From: Lewinella sp. 4G2 | Lineage (GTDB): Bacteria; Bacteroidota; Bacteroidia; Chitinophagales; Saprospiraceae | NCBI RefSeq assembly: GCF_001625015.1 | Contig: NZ_LVWJ02000014.1 | Coordinates: 3,720,001 to 3,784,000 of the forward strand | Direction of reading: 5' to 3' | DNA: 64,000 bases | Shown here: positions 52,030-59,692 of the stretch, piece by piece | How the letters are laid out: every line of letters begins with the position of its first letter | Position numbering within the stretch: position 1 is the first letter of the stretch | Notes under the pieces: generated by a model | Told to the model about the DNA's origin: nothing | Databases searched by the model: none | Seen by the model: only the letters and a program-made list of their open reading frames with translations | Made by a program: the position numbers and the translations under genes

Positions 52030-52626
52030 ATGCTAAGCTACCGTTCGCTGATTGCAGGCCTGGTTCTGCTCACCCTTATTCTTGGTGCCTGCAAGCAGGA
52101 AGGCACCGTCGTATCCGAAGAAGTTAAAGTAGAAGGCGGTGACACGACCGCCCAAAGCCTGAGCCTGGACTTCACGGAAATCGAGCTAAAGGATGCGACC
52201 TACCTCGTGTTCCGGCAGGAGTTGTCACTGCAGGACGTGCCCGGATTCCTGGCCATTGAGGCGGATTCCCTGAATAACAAGGCCAACCGCGGTGGCGTGA
52301 AGGCAGCCGGACCGATGACCAGCCTTTTCTACGTGTGGGAACCCGAAACGGGAACGGCGGATGCAGCCGTAGCTCTCCCGGTGGAGAAGGGCACCAAACT
52401 GTCTCCATATGTTTCCATCACGTTGCCGGACGGCCCGGCCCTGGCGCTAACGATGGACGGCCCCTATGACCGGCTATCCGCCTTTCACTACGCCCTGAGT
52501 GCTGAATTGCAGACCCGCGGTTATAAGCCGGTGGCGCCCAGCATCGAGGAATACATTGTAGGCCCGCTCGAAACGCGCGACGCGCAGGAGTTCAAGACCC
52601 GCATCATTTACCCCTACACCAAGTAG
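52030..52626 (+). CDS. GyrI-like domain lipoprotein
   Basis: A 198-aa predicted lipoprotein. The ATG at 52030 gives [21 protein letters not shown] with a lipobox; the frame opens at 51991 but without a signal. The mature part resembles the GyrI/AraC-effector-binding fold: [55 protein letters not shown], and the C-terminal [34 protein letters not shown]. In soluble relatives this domain binds small hydrophobic ligands. The stop lies 2 nt before the pyrF ATG, so the two are co-transcribed, though no functional link is obvious. Confidence 0.82.
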   Translation: MLSYRSLIAGLVLLTLILGACKQEGTVVSEEVKVEGGDTTAQSLSLDFTEIELKDATYLVFRQELSLQDVPGFLAIEADSLNNKANRGGVKAAGPMTSLFYVWEPETGTADAAVALPVEKGTKLSPYVSITLPDGPALALTMDGPYDRLSAFHYALSAELQTRGYKPVAPSIEEYIVGPLETRDAQEFKTRIIYPYTK

Positions 52627-52628
52627 CC

Positions 52629-53435
52629 ATGAACCGTAAAGAATTGTTTGCCGCCATTCAGGCTAAGGAGAGCTTCCTCTGTGTAGGTCTCGACGTGGAC
52701 CCTAAGAAAATGCCCACTCACTTGAACGGGGATGTTTTGGCATTCAACAAGGCCATCATCGACGCTACGCGGGATCTCTGCGTGGCTTACAAGCCAAACA
52801 CGGCCTTCTACGAAGCGCTGGGGCTGGACGGGATGCGCATCCTCAAGGACACCCTTGACTACATCGGCCCCGACCACTTTACCATTGCGGACGCTAAGCG
52901 GGGTGACATCGGCAACACCAGCCGGTACTACGCCAGTTTTGCCTTCCATACGCTGGGGGCAGACTCCATTACCGTTGCTCCGTACATGGGGGAGGATTCG
53001 GTCTCTCCCTTTTTGGAGTACGACGGCAAATGGGCCATTGTCCTCGCCCTGACGAGCAATAAGGGAAGCCAGGACTTCCAGCACGCCGGCCAGGACGGCG
53101 GCGAAAAGCTCTACACCAAGGTGATGCGCAAGACTATGGAATGGGGCACTCCGGACCAATTAATGTTCGTCTGCGGAGCCACCCAGGCCGAGAAGTTTGC
53201 GGAGCTCCGTAAGGTTAGCCCGGACCACTTTTACCTGGTGCCCGGTATTGGCGCTCAGGGTGGTGACCTAGATGGTGTATGCCGCCACGGTATGAATGAT
53301 CACTGTGGTTTGCTGGTCAATTCCAGCCGCGGCATCCTATACGCCAGCGCCGGGGAAGACTTCGCCGAAGCCGCCCGAGCCAGCGCCAAGAGCCTGCAGG
53401 ATAAGATGGCGGCGGCACTGAAAGCTTACCTTTAA
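52629..53435 (+). CDS. pyrF: Orotidine-5'-phosphate decarboxylase
   Basis: Final step of UMP synthesis, decarboxylating OMP. At 268 aa it belongs to the longer, class 2 type. The catalytic motif is [19 protein letters not shown], with [13 protein letters not shown] at the N-terminus, [12 protein letters not shown], and the phosphate-binding [15 protein letters not shown] and NSSRGILYA. It starts 2 nt after the GyrI-like gene. A promoter for the next tRNA gene lies just downstream. Confidence 0.96.
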   Translation: MNRKELFAAIQAKESFLCVGLDVDPKKMPTHLNGDVLAFNKAIIDATRDLCVAYKPNTAFYEALGLDGMRILKDTLDYIGPDHFTIADAKRGDIGNTSRYYASFAFHTLGADSITVAPYMGEDSVSPFLEYDGKWAIVLALTSNKGSQDFQHAGQDGGEKLYTKVMRKTMEWGTPDQLMFVCGATQAEKFAELRKVSPDHFYLVPGIGAQGGDLDGVCRHGMNDHCGLLVNSSRGILYASAGEDFAEAARASAKSLQDKMAAALKAYL

Positions 53436-53460
53436 AGGCTAAAAAATATCCTTACAATTC

Positions 53461-53491
53461 TTTGCGGGTGCCGGCAACTAATTTACCTTTG
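53461..53491 (+). promoter_or_regulatory. Textbook Bacteroidota promoter of tRNA-His
   Basis: TTTG (53461-53464), exactly 19 nt, then TACCTTTG (53484-53491). This matches the TTTG-N19-TAnnTTTG consensus known from Bacteroides, and lies about 40 nt before the tRNA. Confidence 0.75.
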
Positions 53492-53532
53492 CGGCGCTTT
53501 AGATTCAAAGCAGGCCAAAGGCCAATTACCTG

Positions 53533-53606
53533 GTAGTTGTAGCTCAGTTGGTTAGAGCGCTGGATTGTGATTCCAGAGGTCGCCGGTTCGAACCCGGTCT
53601 TCTACC
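53533..53606 (+). tRNA. tRNA-His (GTG anticodon)
   Basis: D arm TAGCTCAGTTGGTTAGAGC, anticodon arm CTGGA-TTGTGAT-TCCAG with anticodon GTG, T arm GCCGG-TTCGAAC-CCGGT. The G before position 1 (53532) faces C73, as expected for tRNA-His. The acceptor arms GTAGTTG and CTTCTAC leave two adjacent T-T mismatches (5:68 and 6:67). CCA is not encoded. Confidence 0.92.
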
Positions 53607-53610
53607 CACC

Positions 53611-53646
53611 GAAGGGCATCCGTGAAAAACGGGTGCCCTTTTCTTT
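53611..53646 (+). terminator. Terminator after tRNA-His
   Basis: AAGGGCATCCGT and ACGGGTGCCCTT form the stem around GAAAA, followed by TTCTTT. Confidence 0.85.
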
Positions 53647-53714
53647 GCTCGAAAGCGGGGAAAATACCAGCAGCCCCATTATAAATAAGGTGCTATACAA
53701 CTTCACGATCTTGG

Positions 53715-54398
53715 TTACTGCCCCGCCTGCGCGAAGGTCAATTTCTTGATGCAGATGTCCTGGTAGTTGGTTTTACGCCCGGTCGCTGCGGTTACGCCCC
53801 AGTACACAGTGGGGTTCCCCTGAAATATTTGCTTGACGATGTCGGCCTGGAGGCTAGCCCTTTCCTTGCCATCCAGCTGAACGGTGAGTTGCTGGTAGAT
53901 GGGGTCCCAATTAATCCAGAGTAAGTGTTTGTTCCCATCTTCCAGATTGGGGACGGGGTTGGGCCCATCCACGCTGGCGTAATGGTGGGTCTGGCCGTTG
54001 ACCATGATGGCGACGTGGTCCTGGGGCGGATCCGCCAAATGGTAATTCTGGTAGGTATCGAATTCAATCCCCAGCGAGGGGACGAGGCCCGCAAAGCCCA
54101 TTCCTTCTCCCCGGTAGCCCGTCCGGCGGGTCGGGTGGAAAACGAAGCCGATGCCGTCGGCTCCCAGATCATCATTCTTTCCCAGGACGAGACACACCGT
54201 GATCTCGAAGGGCTTGGATAGGTCGATGGCCTTTTCGTACCAGGCGGAACCGCTGGCGTACTGGGCATCCGGCGTAAGACGGATGCATTCATCATTGAGG
54301 ATGCGGGCCGTGCCGCCCAGGTCAAAATCCTGGACGCTGGACTGGCCAGTAAGTGTGAACGGAAGTAGAAAAAGTAGGGTAATCAGGTGACGTGACAC
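53715..54398 (-). CDS. Secreted L-type lectin-like protein
   Basis: A 227-aa exported protein with a legume-lectin-like (L-type) fold. The GTG at 54398 gives the signal MSRHLITLLFLLPFTLTGQ; an upstream TTG at 54428 is less likely. The lectin core shows SAWYEKAIDLSKPFEITVCLVLG, DDLGADGIGFVFHPTRR, GLVPSLGIEFDTYQNYHLADPPQDHVAIMVNG and KHLLWINWDPIYQQLTVQLDG. The acidic and Asn residues of the metal/sugar site (GIEFDTYQN) are present. The last 40 residues have a WGVTAATG motif typical of the fold. It may bind glycans on particles or cells; no partner is evident. Confidence 0.88.
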   Translation of the reverse strand: MSRHLITLLFLLPFTLTGQSSVQDFDLGGTARILNDECIRLTPDAQYASGSAWYEKAIDLSKPFEITVCLVLGKNDDLGADGIGFVFHPTRRTGYRGEGMGFAGLVPSLGIEFDTYQNYHLADPPQDHVAIMVNGQTHHYASVDGPNPVPNLEDGNKHLLWINWDPIYQQLTVQLDGKERASLQADIVKQIFQGNPTVYWGVTAATGRKTNYQDICIKKLTFAQAGQ

Positions 54399-54519
54399 AG
54401 TGAATTTCTTTACAGTGGCTAACTGCAATTAGCTATTTATTGTTGCCGACCCAATCCCTTGATGGCAGCTACCGAGCATCCAATCGCAGCACCTCTGTAC
54501 TAACGTTGTAGCATCCTAC

Positions 54520-54891
54520 CTAGATCCAGTCTAGTTGATGTTGCGTTTTTTCGTCGATTACGTCCCCGGTGTGTTTCGTGGTGGCTGGCTCGATGAGCAT
54601 GATCCAGGCTTCTTTGCCTTCGTCGGTAAAGGGACGGTGTTCGACGCCGCGGGGAACGATGTGAAATTCTCCTTCCTTAAGAGTGATGATCTCGCCACTG
54701 CGAAACTCCAGGTGAAGGATGCCGCGTTGTACCAGAAATAGTTCGTCTTCATTGGCATGGTCGTGCCAGACAAATTCGCCGCTCACCTTGGCTAATTTTA
54801 CCAATTGGCCGTTCAGCTCGCCCACAATTTTTGGCGTCCAAAGCTCGGTGAAGGAGTCGTACTTGTCATTCAGGTTTACTTTTGGTCGCAT
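54520..54891 (-). CDS. Cupin domain protein
   Basis: A 123-aa single-domain cupin. The metal-binding histidines and glutamate are in FVWHDHANEDELFLVQRG, with the second motif GEFHIVPRGVEHRPF. The strand ELNGQLVKLAKVSGEF precedes them. The length suits a small cytosolic cupin. The substrate is unknown. It is transcribed away from the endonuclease V-like gene, with a 97-bp gap holding both promoters. Confidence 0.92.
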   Translation of the reverse strand: MRPKVNLNDKYDSFTELWTPKIVGELNGQLVKLAKVSGEFVWHDHANEDELFLVQRGILHLEFRSGEIITLKEGEFHIVPRGVEHRPFTDEGKEAWIMLIEPATTKHTGDVIDEKTQHQLDWI

Positions 54892-54988
54892 GCTATATTA
54901 TCAGTCCTAATTGAATTTGGCAAATCGCAACTGGCACGTGCCCTCCTGCTGTTTTACTGGCCCAATTTATACATTTGTGGCCTAGCCT

Positions 54989-55492
54989 ATGATCTACGCA
55001 TTCGACGCTTACTACCGGGATAACGTTTGCCAGACGGCTGCGGCGACGTTTAATAACTGGTCCGACGTGAAGCCGCTTCACTTGCATACGGCCATTACCA
55101 CCGTGGCGAGTGAGTATATCCCCGGGCAGTTTTACAAGCGAGAATTGCCGGGCATCCTGCAGGTACTGAATTACTTCCCACCCAGCGAAAATGACCTTAT
55201 AGTGATTGACGGCTACGTTCACCTGGACGATGAGGGCAAGTACGGACTTGGCGGCCACCTCTACGAGTCACTCGGACAGCGAGTCCCCATCGTTGGGGTG
55301 GCGAAGAAAAAATACAAAACCGTCAACGCACGTCTCCGGGAAGTCACCCGCGGGAAGAGCCTCAAGCCGCTCTACATCACCGCCGTGGGGGTGGACCTGG
55401 ACCGCGCCGCTCAGTGGATCACCAATATGGCCGGCCCCTACCGCATCCCTACCCTACTTAAGATTGTGGATGAACGGAGCCGGGCAGAATGA
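54989..55492 (+). CDS. Endonuclease V-like protein, short form
   Basis: A 167-aa protein related to endonuclease V, which cuts DNA next to deaminated bases. The family landmarks are recognisable: an N-terminal Asp in YAFDAYYRDN, the strand-separating motif as YIPGQFYKRELPG (with Glu), VIDGYVHLDDEGKYGLGGHLYESLGQRVPIVGVAKKKYK, and YITAVGVDLDRAAQWITNMAGPYRIPTLLKIVDERSR. It lacks about 30 N-terminal residues found in E. coli Nfi (223 aa), and the GHR histidine position reads A-V-G-V here. It may be a diverged or altered nuclease. The start at 54989 is the only good ATG. Confidence 0.8.
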   Translation: MIYAFDAYYRDNVCQTAAATFNNWSDVKPLHLHTAITTVASEYIPGQFYKRELPGILQVLNYFPPSENDLIVIDGYVHLDDEGKYGLGGHLYESLGQRVPIVGVAKKKYKTVNARLREVTRGKSLKPLYITAVGVDLDRAAQWITNMAGPYRIPTLLKIVDERSRAE

Positions 55493-55527
55493 CGAGGAGT
55501 TAAAGGCGTCACATCAAGCCGTATCCT

Positions 55528-55989
55528 TTACAATTTCACCGTAATCCCTTCCGGTAAGAATGGGGTAGCATCTCCCCCACCCTTAATAATCTCTCGCACG
55601 ATCGTCGAACTGATGTGGCTCACTTCGGGCCGGCTGATCAGAAAGATGGTTTCCAGACCTTCCCCTACAATGTCGTTGAGCTGGGAGATGGTTTTTTCGT
55701 AGTCGAAATCGCTGGCGTTACGCAATCCCCTTAGTAAGTAGCGGGCTCCGATCTCCTTACAAAAGTGAGCCGTCAGCCCTTCGAAGCTGGCGATTTCCAC
55801 CTTTGGCTCGTCCGCAAATACAGTTTCCAGCCAAGTCAGGCGTTGCTCCAACGAGCAGAGGTACTTCTTCTGGCTGTTCACGCCGACGGCCACGACGATC
55901 CGGTCAAACAGGGGGACGGCGCGGCGGACGAGTTCCACGTGGCCAATCGTGATGGGGTCAAAAGACCCGGGGAATACGGCGGTTTTCAT
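55528..55989 (-). CDS. coaD: Phosphopantetheine adenylyltransferase
   Basis: Adds AMP to 4'-phosphopantetheine in coenzyme A synthesis. The 153-aa protein has the nucleotidyltransferase motif GSFDPITIGH near residues 8-17, the RLTWLE stretch, YLLRGLRNASDFDYEKTISQLN and the C-terminal ISSTIVREIIKGGGD. All are typical. Its candidate -7 element TACCTTAC ends 5 nt before the ATG. Confidence 0.97.
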   Translation of the reverse strand: MKTAVFPGSFDPITIGHVELVRRAVPLFDRIVVAVGVNSQKKYLCSLEQRLTWLETVFADEPKVEIASFEGLTAHFCKEIGARYLLRGLRNASDFDYEKTISQLNDIVGEGLETIFLISRPEVSHISSTIVREIIKGGGDATPFLPEGITVKL

Positions 55990-56039
55990 GTCCGGTAAGG
56001 TAAATCAATTTGCCGGATTAAACACCTACCTTGGCGGGG

Positions 56040-57386
56040 ATGAACGTACTCGACGACAACCTGGGCGCCCCCTCGCTGCAACCCCTCAACGATAAGCGAA
56101 CCCTCAACGGTTGGGCGCTTTTCGACTGGGCAAATTCGGCCTTTGCCCTCGTCATCACCACCGCGATCTTTCCGCCGTACTTCACGACGGTTATCCCCGA
56201 AAAATTTAATGTCCTGGGCGTCGTCTTCACAAACAGCTCGTGGCTTACCTGGACGATCTCGATCAGTTACCTTATCATCGCTGTTCTCTCACCCTGGCTT
56301 TCGGGTATTGCTGATGCGGGTGGACGCAGAAAGTCATTCCTACGCATCTTCACCACCATCGGGGGCTTGGCAACGCTGGCCTTATTCTTTTTTGACGGGC
56401 CGGATACGCTCTGGCTGGGGACGGTCGGCTTCGCACTAGGTTTAGTTGGCTTTGCTGGTGGGCTCGTTTTTTACAACTCCTTTCTTCCGGTAATTGCCAC
56501 CCCGGATCGTTTTGACAAACTGTCAGCGCGGGGCTTTGCCATGGGGTACGTGGGGTCCGTCATTCTGCTGCTCGTCAATCTGGCCATGGTACAACGGCCG
56601 GACCTATTTGGCCTGCCAACGGAGAGCACGTTACCCGTCCGAATGGTATACCTCACCGTAGGGATCTGGTGGTTGGCTTTTGCGTACGTCAGTTTCAGTC
56701 GATTGCCGGATGACGTAAGGCAAGTGGGAGCCAGCTTTGCCGACATGGGCCGTGCCGGTTGGGAAGAGTTGAAAAATGTCTACGCCAAGATCAGCCAGAG
56801 CCGTACCACGAAGCGTTTCTTACTCGCCTTTTTTCTCTACAGCGCGGGCGTCCAAACCGTAGTGTTTCTGGCTTCCACTTTCGCTTCCAAAGAGTTGGGT
56901 TTCGAAACCAGCGAGCTCATCATCCTTATCCTCATTCTCCAGGTCGTTGCAATCGCTGGGGCCTATTTGGCGGCGGCGGTTAGTGCCCGCTTCGGCAACC
57001 GGGTCGGCATTATCTTCCAACTGGTGATCTGGTTTTTCATCTGCATGGCGGGCTACTTCGTCTACGGCAAGGAGCAGTTTTACGTGGTTGCCGGGTTCGT
57101 CGGCCTCGTCATGGGGGGGATCCAGAGCCTTAGCCGGAGCACCTACGCCAAGCTTATTCCATCTCGTAAGGACGTCACGAGCTACTTCAGCTTTTACGAC
57201 GTGCTCGAAAAAGTGGCCATCGTACTGGGCACCTTCATCTTTGGGGCGCTGGATTTACTCACCGGCAGCATGCGTCTCAGTTTACTTACCCTCGGCATTT
57301 TTTTCGCCGTAGGCATCGGAGTAATGTTCACCTTCAGTCTGGCATCAATCAGGGGCGCTGTCGCAGGTGCGGAGGAAGTGGGTTAG
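56040..57386 (+). CDS. UMF1/Atg22-like MFS transporter
   Basis: A 448-aa membrane transporter of the major facilitator type, with the Atg22/UMF1 signature LNGWALFDWANSAFALVITTAIFPPYF and GLVMGGIQSLSRSTYAKLIPSRKDVTSYFSFYDVLEKVAIVLG. About twelve hydrophobic helices can be counted. The substrate is unknown; relatives move amino acids or other small solutes. The ATG at 56040 is preceded by TACCTTGG, 5 nt away. The last residues (RGAVAGAEEVG) are encoded partly by a copy of the 16-bp repeat. The stop overlaps the convergent TPR gene by 4 bp. Confidence 0.92.
   Translation: MNVLDDNLGAPSLQPLNDKRTLNGWALFDWANSAFALVITTAIFPPYFTTVIPEKFNVLGVVFTNSSWLTWTISISYLIIAVLSPWLSGIADAGGRRKSFLRIFTTIGGLATLALFFFDGPDTLWLGTVGFALGLVGFAGGLVFYNSFLPVIATPDRFDKLSARGFAMGYVGSVILLLVNLAMVQRPDLFGLPTESTLPVRMVYLTVGIWWLAFAYVSFSRLPDDVRQVGASFADMGRAGWEELKNVYAKISQSRTTKRFLLAFFLYSAGVQTVVFLASTFASKELGFETSELIILILILQVVAIAGAYLAAAVSARFGNRVGIIFQLVIWFFICMAGYFVYGKEQFYVVAGFVGLVMGGIQSLSRSTYAKLIPSRKDVTSYFSFYDVLEKVAIVLGTFIFGALDLLTGSMRLSLLTLGIFFAVGIGVMFTFSLASIRGAVAGAEEVG
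57355..57370 (-). repeat. 16-bp dispersed repeat, 1 mismatch, in coding DNA
   Basis: Plus-strand GCGCTGTCGCAGGTGC, read as part of G-A-V-A-G-A near the C-terminus of the MFS transporter. Confidence 0.7.
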
Positions 57387-58903
57387 AGGTACTTCACCAG
57401 TACGGACCGGCGGTGGTTCAAAAAGGGATCGTTCGGTGCGTAGGATAGCGCTTCATCAATAAAGCGAAGGGCACCGGGGTAATCCGCAATCCGGAAGTGA
57501 TAATCTGACGCCGCGTAGAATGCCGTCAGCGTCCAGATGCTGCGGATTTTATTGACGCTCAGCCGGCCTACCGATCTTCGGAAGTCTTCCACTGCGGGCA
57601 GGGCGAGGTCCGGACGATCTCCTGCGTAAAGGTCCCGGATGGTGAGTGCTTGTTCCCGTAGCCCTTCATTAGCAAATTGGCCACTGTTCAGCAGGAAGGG
57701 ATACGTACCGGATAGTTGCAATAAACGCTGCTTAAAGGCCTGACCGGAAAGACTTTCCTTATTGACCTCCGCAATGATGAGGTTACTCAACATTTGCTTG
57801 TAGGAACTTACTTCGGGGAAACCTTGGTAGAGTTCGGCCGCTTCCAATCTGGCAGCGCGAAGGTCACCGACTGCGATGTAGTGTTCCATCATACGCAGGC
57901 CTTGAAGTTGCATCATTTGGCTGGTCCATTCCGTCTGGCCATCCGGTGCGCGCTCTAGGTAATCCGCCAATAGGTTACGGGTTTTCCCAGGATCGGTAGT
58001 AGCCAGGATAATCCGCTGCTGCTCATCGAAGTGGCGTAGGATAGCCGGCGGCGCGGTAGCGTGGTCGGGGTTGGCTTGCCAAACGGCAAACATCTCGTCC
58101 AGGCTACCACTCTCGTACTGAAGCGGGGGCGGTTGGGAAGCCAGCTCAACGGCTTTCTCAAAGACCAGGAAGGCGGCACGGCTATCGTTACCTTCCGCTA
58201 ATTCCAGCAGCGATTGGCTGCGCGCAAAGTTCTCCTCGCCGTAGGCCACCTGTGCGTAACGCAGTTGAAGGTAGGCTCCCAACTGCTTCAGGGAAAGGGC
58301 TTGGCTGGGATTGTAGTAGTATTCCTTAAAGGTCGCGAACGGATCCTGGGGAGACCGTTCTTTAAGATCCGGGAGGAGAGTCTCCCCCAGCAGGATCAGG
58401 TAATTACTTCTGAAGGACTCCTTTGCCTCCGAAGTGATGTCCTCCTCCACGTAGTAGTTCACGTCAATGTCCTTCCCGTCGGGGTCCGTTTCGAGGCGCA
58501 CGTAGAAGTGATCGACGTAGAGGTCGTAATCGACTTCAAATTCATTCAGGGCCAGGGCCATGACGGAAGCGGCGGTAGCGTCGTTGTAGCTACCGGAACG
58601 GAAGACGTCCGTCAGCGTGGCCTTTGCGTCGTAGTGGCGGAATACCTCATCCTCGAGGTAGCTCCGCATTTTCTTGATCTTCTTTTTTGTTGATCGGCGG
58701 TCCAGCTTTTCCTCCTTGCGGAGGTCCTGGTACAGGTCACGAAACTCTGCGTAGAGGTACTGCCGTTCGTTAGCGGCGGCGGGCGTTTCGCCGGGTACGA
58801 GACTGCGGAGGGAAGTCGGCAGTGACTGCGCAAGCGTTACCTGGGCGATGGTGAGCAGGACGATCATACATCCCATTCGCTGCTTCTGTAATAAGAGGTT
58901 CAT
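57383..58903 (-). CDS. Secreted helical-repeat protein, function unknown
   Basis: A 506-aa exported protein. The signal segment is MGCMIVLLTIAQVTLAQ (the first ATG is at 58903; an in-frame ATG ten codons on is possible). The mature part is mainly alpha-helical, with TPR-like stretches near the end (RSIWTLTAFYAASDYHFRIADYPGALRFIDEALSYAPNDPFL). A charged N-terminal coil (LRKEEKLDRRSTKKKIKKMRSYLEDE) comes first. It resembles the large helical scaffold proteins common in Bacteroidota envelopes, but I cannot name a family. It is convergent with the MFS gene and overlaps it by 4 bp. Confidence 0.82.
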   Translation of the reverse strand: MNLLLQKQRMGCMIVLLTIAQVTLAQSLPTSLRSLVPGETPAAANERQYLYAEFRDLYQDLRKEEKLDRRSTKKKIKKMRSYLEDEVFRHYDAKATLTDVFRSGSYNDATAASVMALALNEFEVDYDLYVDHFYVRLETDPDGKDIDVNYYVEEDITSEAKESFRSNYLILLGETLLPDLKERSPQDPFATFKEYYYNPSQALSLKQLGAYLQLRYAQVAYGEENFARSQSLLELAEGNDSRAAFLVFEKAVELASQPPPLQYESGSLDEMFAVWQANPDHATAPPAILRHFDEQQRIILATTDPGKTRNLLADYLERAPDGQTEWTSQMMQLQGLRMMEHYIAVGDLRAARLEAAELYQGFPEVSSYKQMLSNLIIAEVNKESLSGQAFKQRLLQLSGTYPFLLNSGQFANEGLREQALTIRDLYAGDRPDLALPAVEDFRRSVGRLSVNKIRSIWTLTAFYAASDYHFRIADYPGALRFIDEALSYAPNDPFLNHRRSVLVKYL

Positions 58904-58960
58904 TCAGTAAGTTGAAAGTCAATACTTAAGGTGAGGGCAGCGTACCAAATCCATTACTCT

Positions 58961-58976
58961 GCACCTGCGGCAGCGC
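58961..58976 (+). repeat. 16-bp dispersed repeat, exact, intergenic
   Basis: GCACCTGCGGCAGCGC, about 60 nt upstream of the start of the secreted helical-repeat gene (58903, minus strand). Confidence 0.8.
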
Positions 58977-59041
58977 CACAATAATAGTCCCAAACTTAGT
59001 TGGGGTGCCCAAAATAAGCAGCAATACGGTAGTAGACCGAG

Positions 59042-59572
59042 CTAGGCGGAAGTTCCAAAGCCATACTTCTCGCGGTATAGCTTAGCGTGGTGGAATACGT
59101 GGCCGCAGAGGATGAAGCCGATGGCCCGGCAACTGGCGGGGTTTCCGGACATGTGACCGATACGCGCTAAATCTTCTTCCGTAAGCGATTTGAAAAGGAT
59201 TGTATTGGAGCGGCGTACGACCCGAAATTCTTCGATCATATCGAGCCAGCGGCGATCTTCAACCTTGGCCACGCTGGCAAATTCGTTCTGGTCAAAACCG
59301 GGCAACGGCGCGGTATCCCCACGGCCAATGCGGAGCGCTCTACCAGCAAAGACCCGCTCGGTATCGATGATGTGTTGCAGGCATTCTTTAACCGTCCACT
59401 TACCCGGTGCGTAGCGGTAATTGACGTGGTTTTCGGGGACGTGAGTGAGGTATTCGAGCAGTGCGGCGGCACTTTCGTCGAGCGCTGAGCGCAGGCTAAC
59501 GTCAGGGATCTGGTCGATATAGCCGGCGTAATAGTCGTTGTATTCTTCGGCGGGTAGTTCGGAAACGCGCAT
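59042..59572 (-). CDS. DinB family protein
   Basis: A 176-aa four-helix-bundle protein of the DinB superfamily. The metal-binding histidines are in CLQHIIDTERVF and GHVFHHAKLYREKYG. The typical YAPGKWTVKECLQH motif precedes the first. These proteins are often thiol-dependent metalloenzymes, but the substrate is unknown. A -7 box (TAGCTTTG, 59599-59592) lies about 20 nt upstream. It is divergent from the sugar isomerase gene. Confidence 0.92.
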   Translation of the reverse strand: MRVSELPAEEYNDYYAGYIDQIPDVSLRSALDESAAALLEYLTHVPENHVNYRYAPGKWTVKECLQHIIDTERVFAGRALRIGRGDTAPLPGFDQNEFASVAKVEDRRWLDMIEEFRVVRRSNTILFKSLTEEDLARIGHMSGNPASCRAIGFILCGHVFHHAKLYREKYGFGTSA

Positions 59573-59591
59573 ATAGTTGATAGTTTACTCG

Positions 59592-59599
59592 CAAAGCTA
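59592..59599 (-). promoter_or_regulatory. -7 box for the DinB gene
   Basis: Minus-strand TAGCTTTG fits TAnnTTTG, about 20 nt before the ATG at 59572. Confidence 0.4.
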
Positions 59600-59692
59600 A
59601 CGAATGTTTTGGGGCTACTTCCTATCTTCCGCCTCCGATCATTACTTACCATGCAGCTGCCGGAACGCAGCGGATACAAAACCCAAACGATC

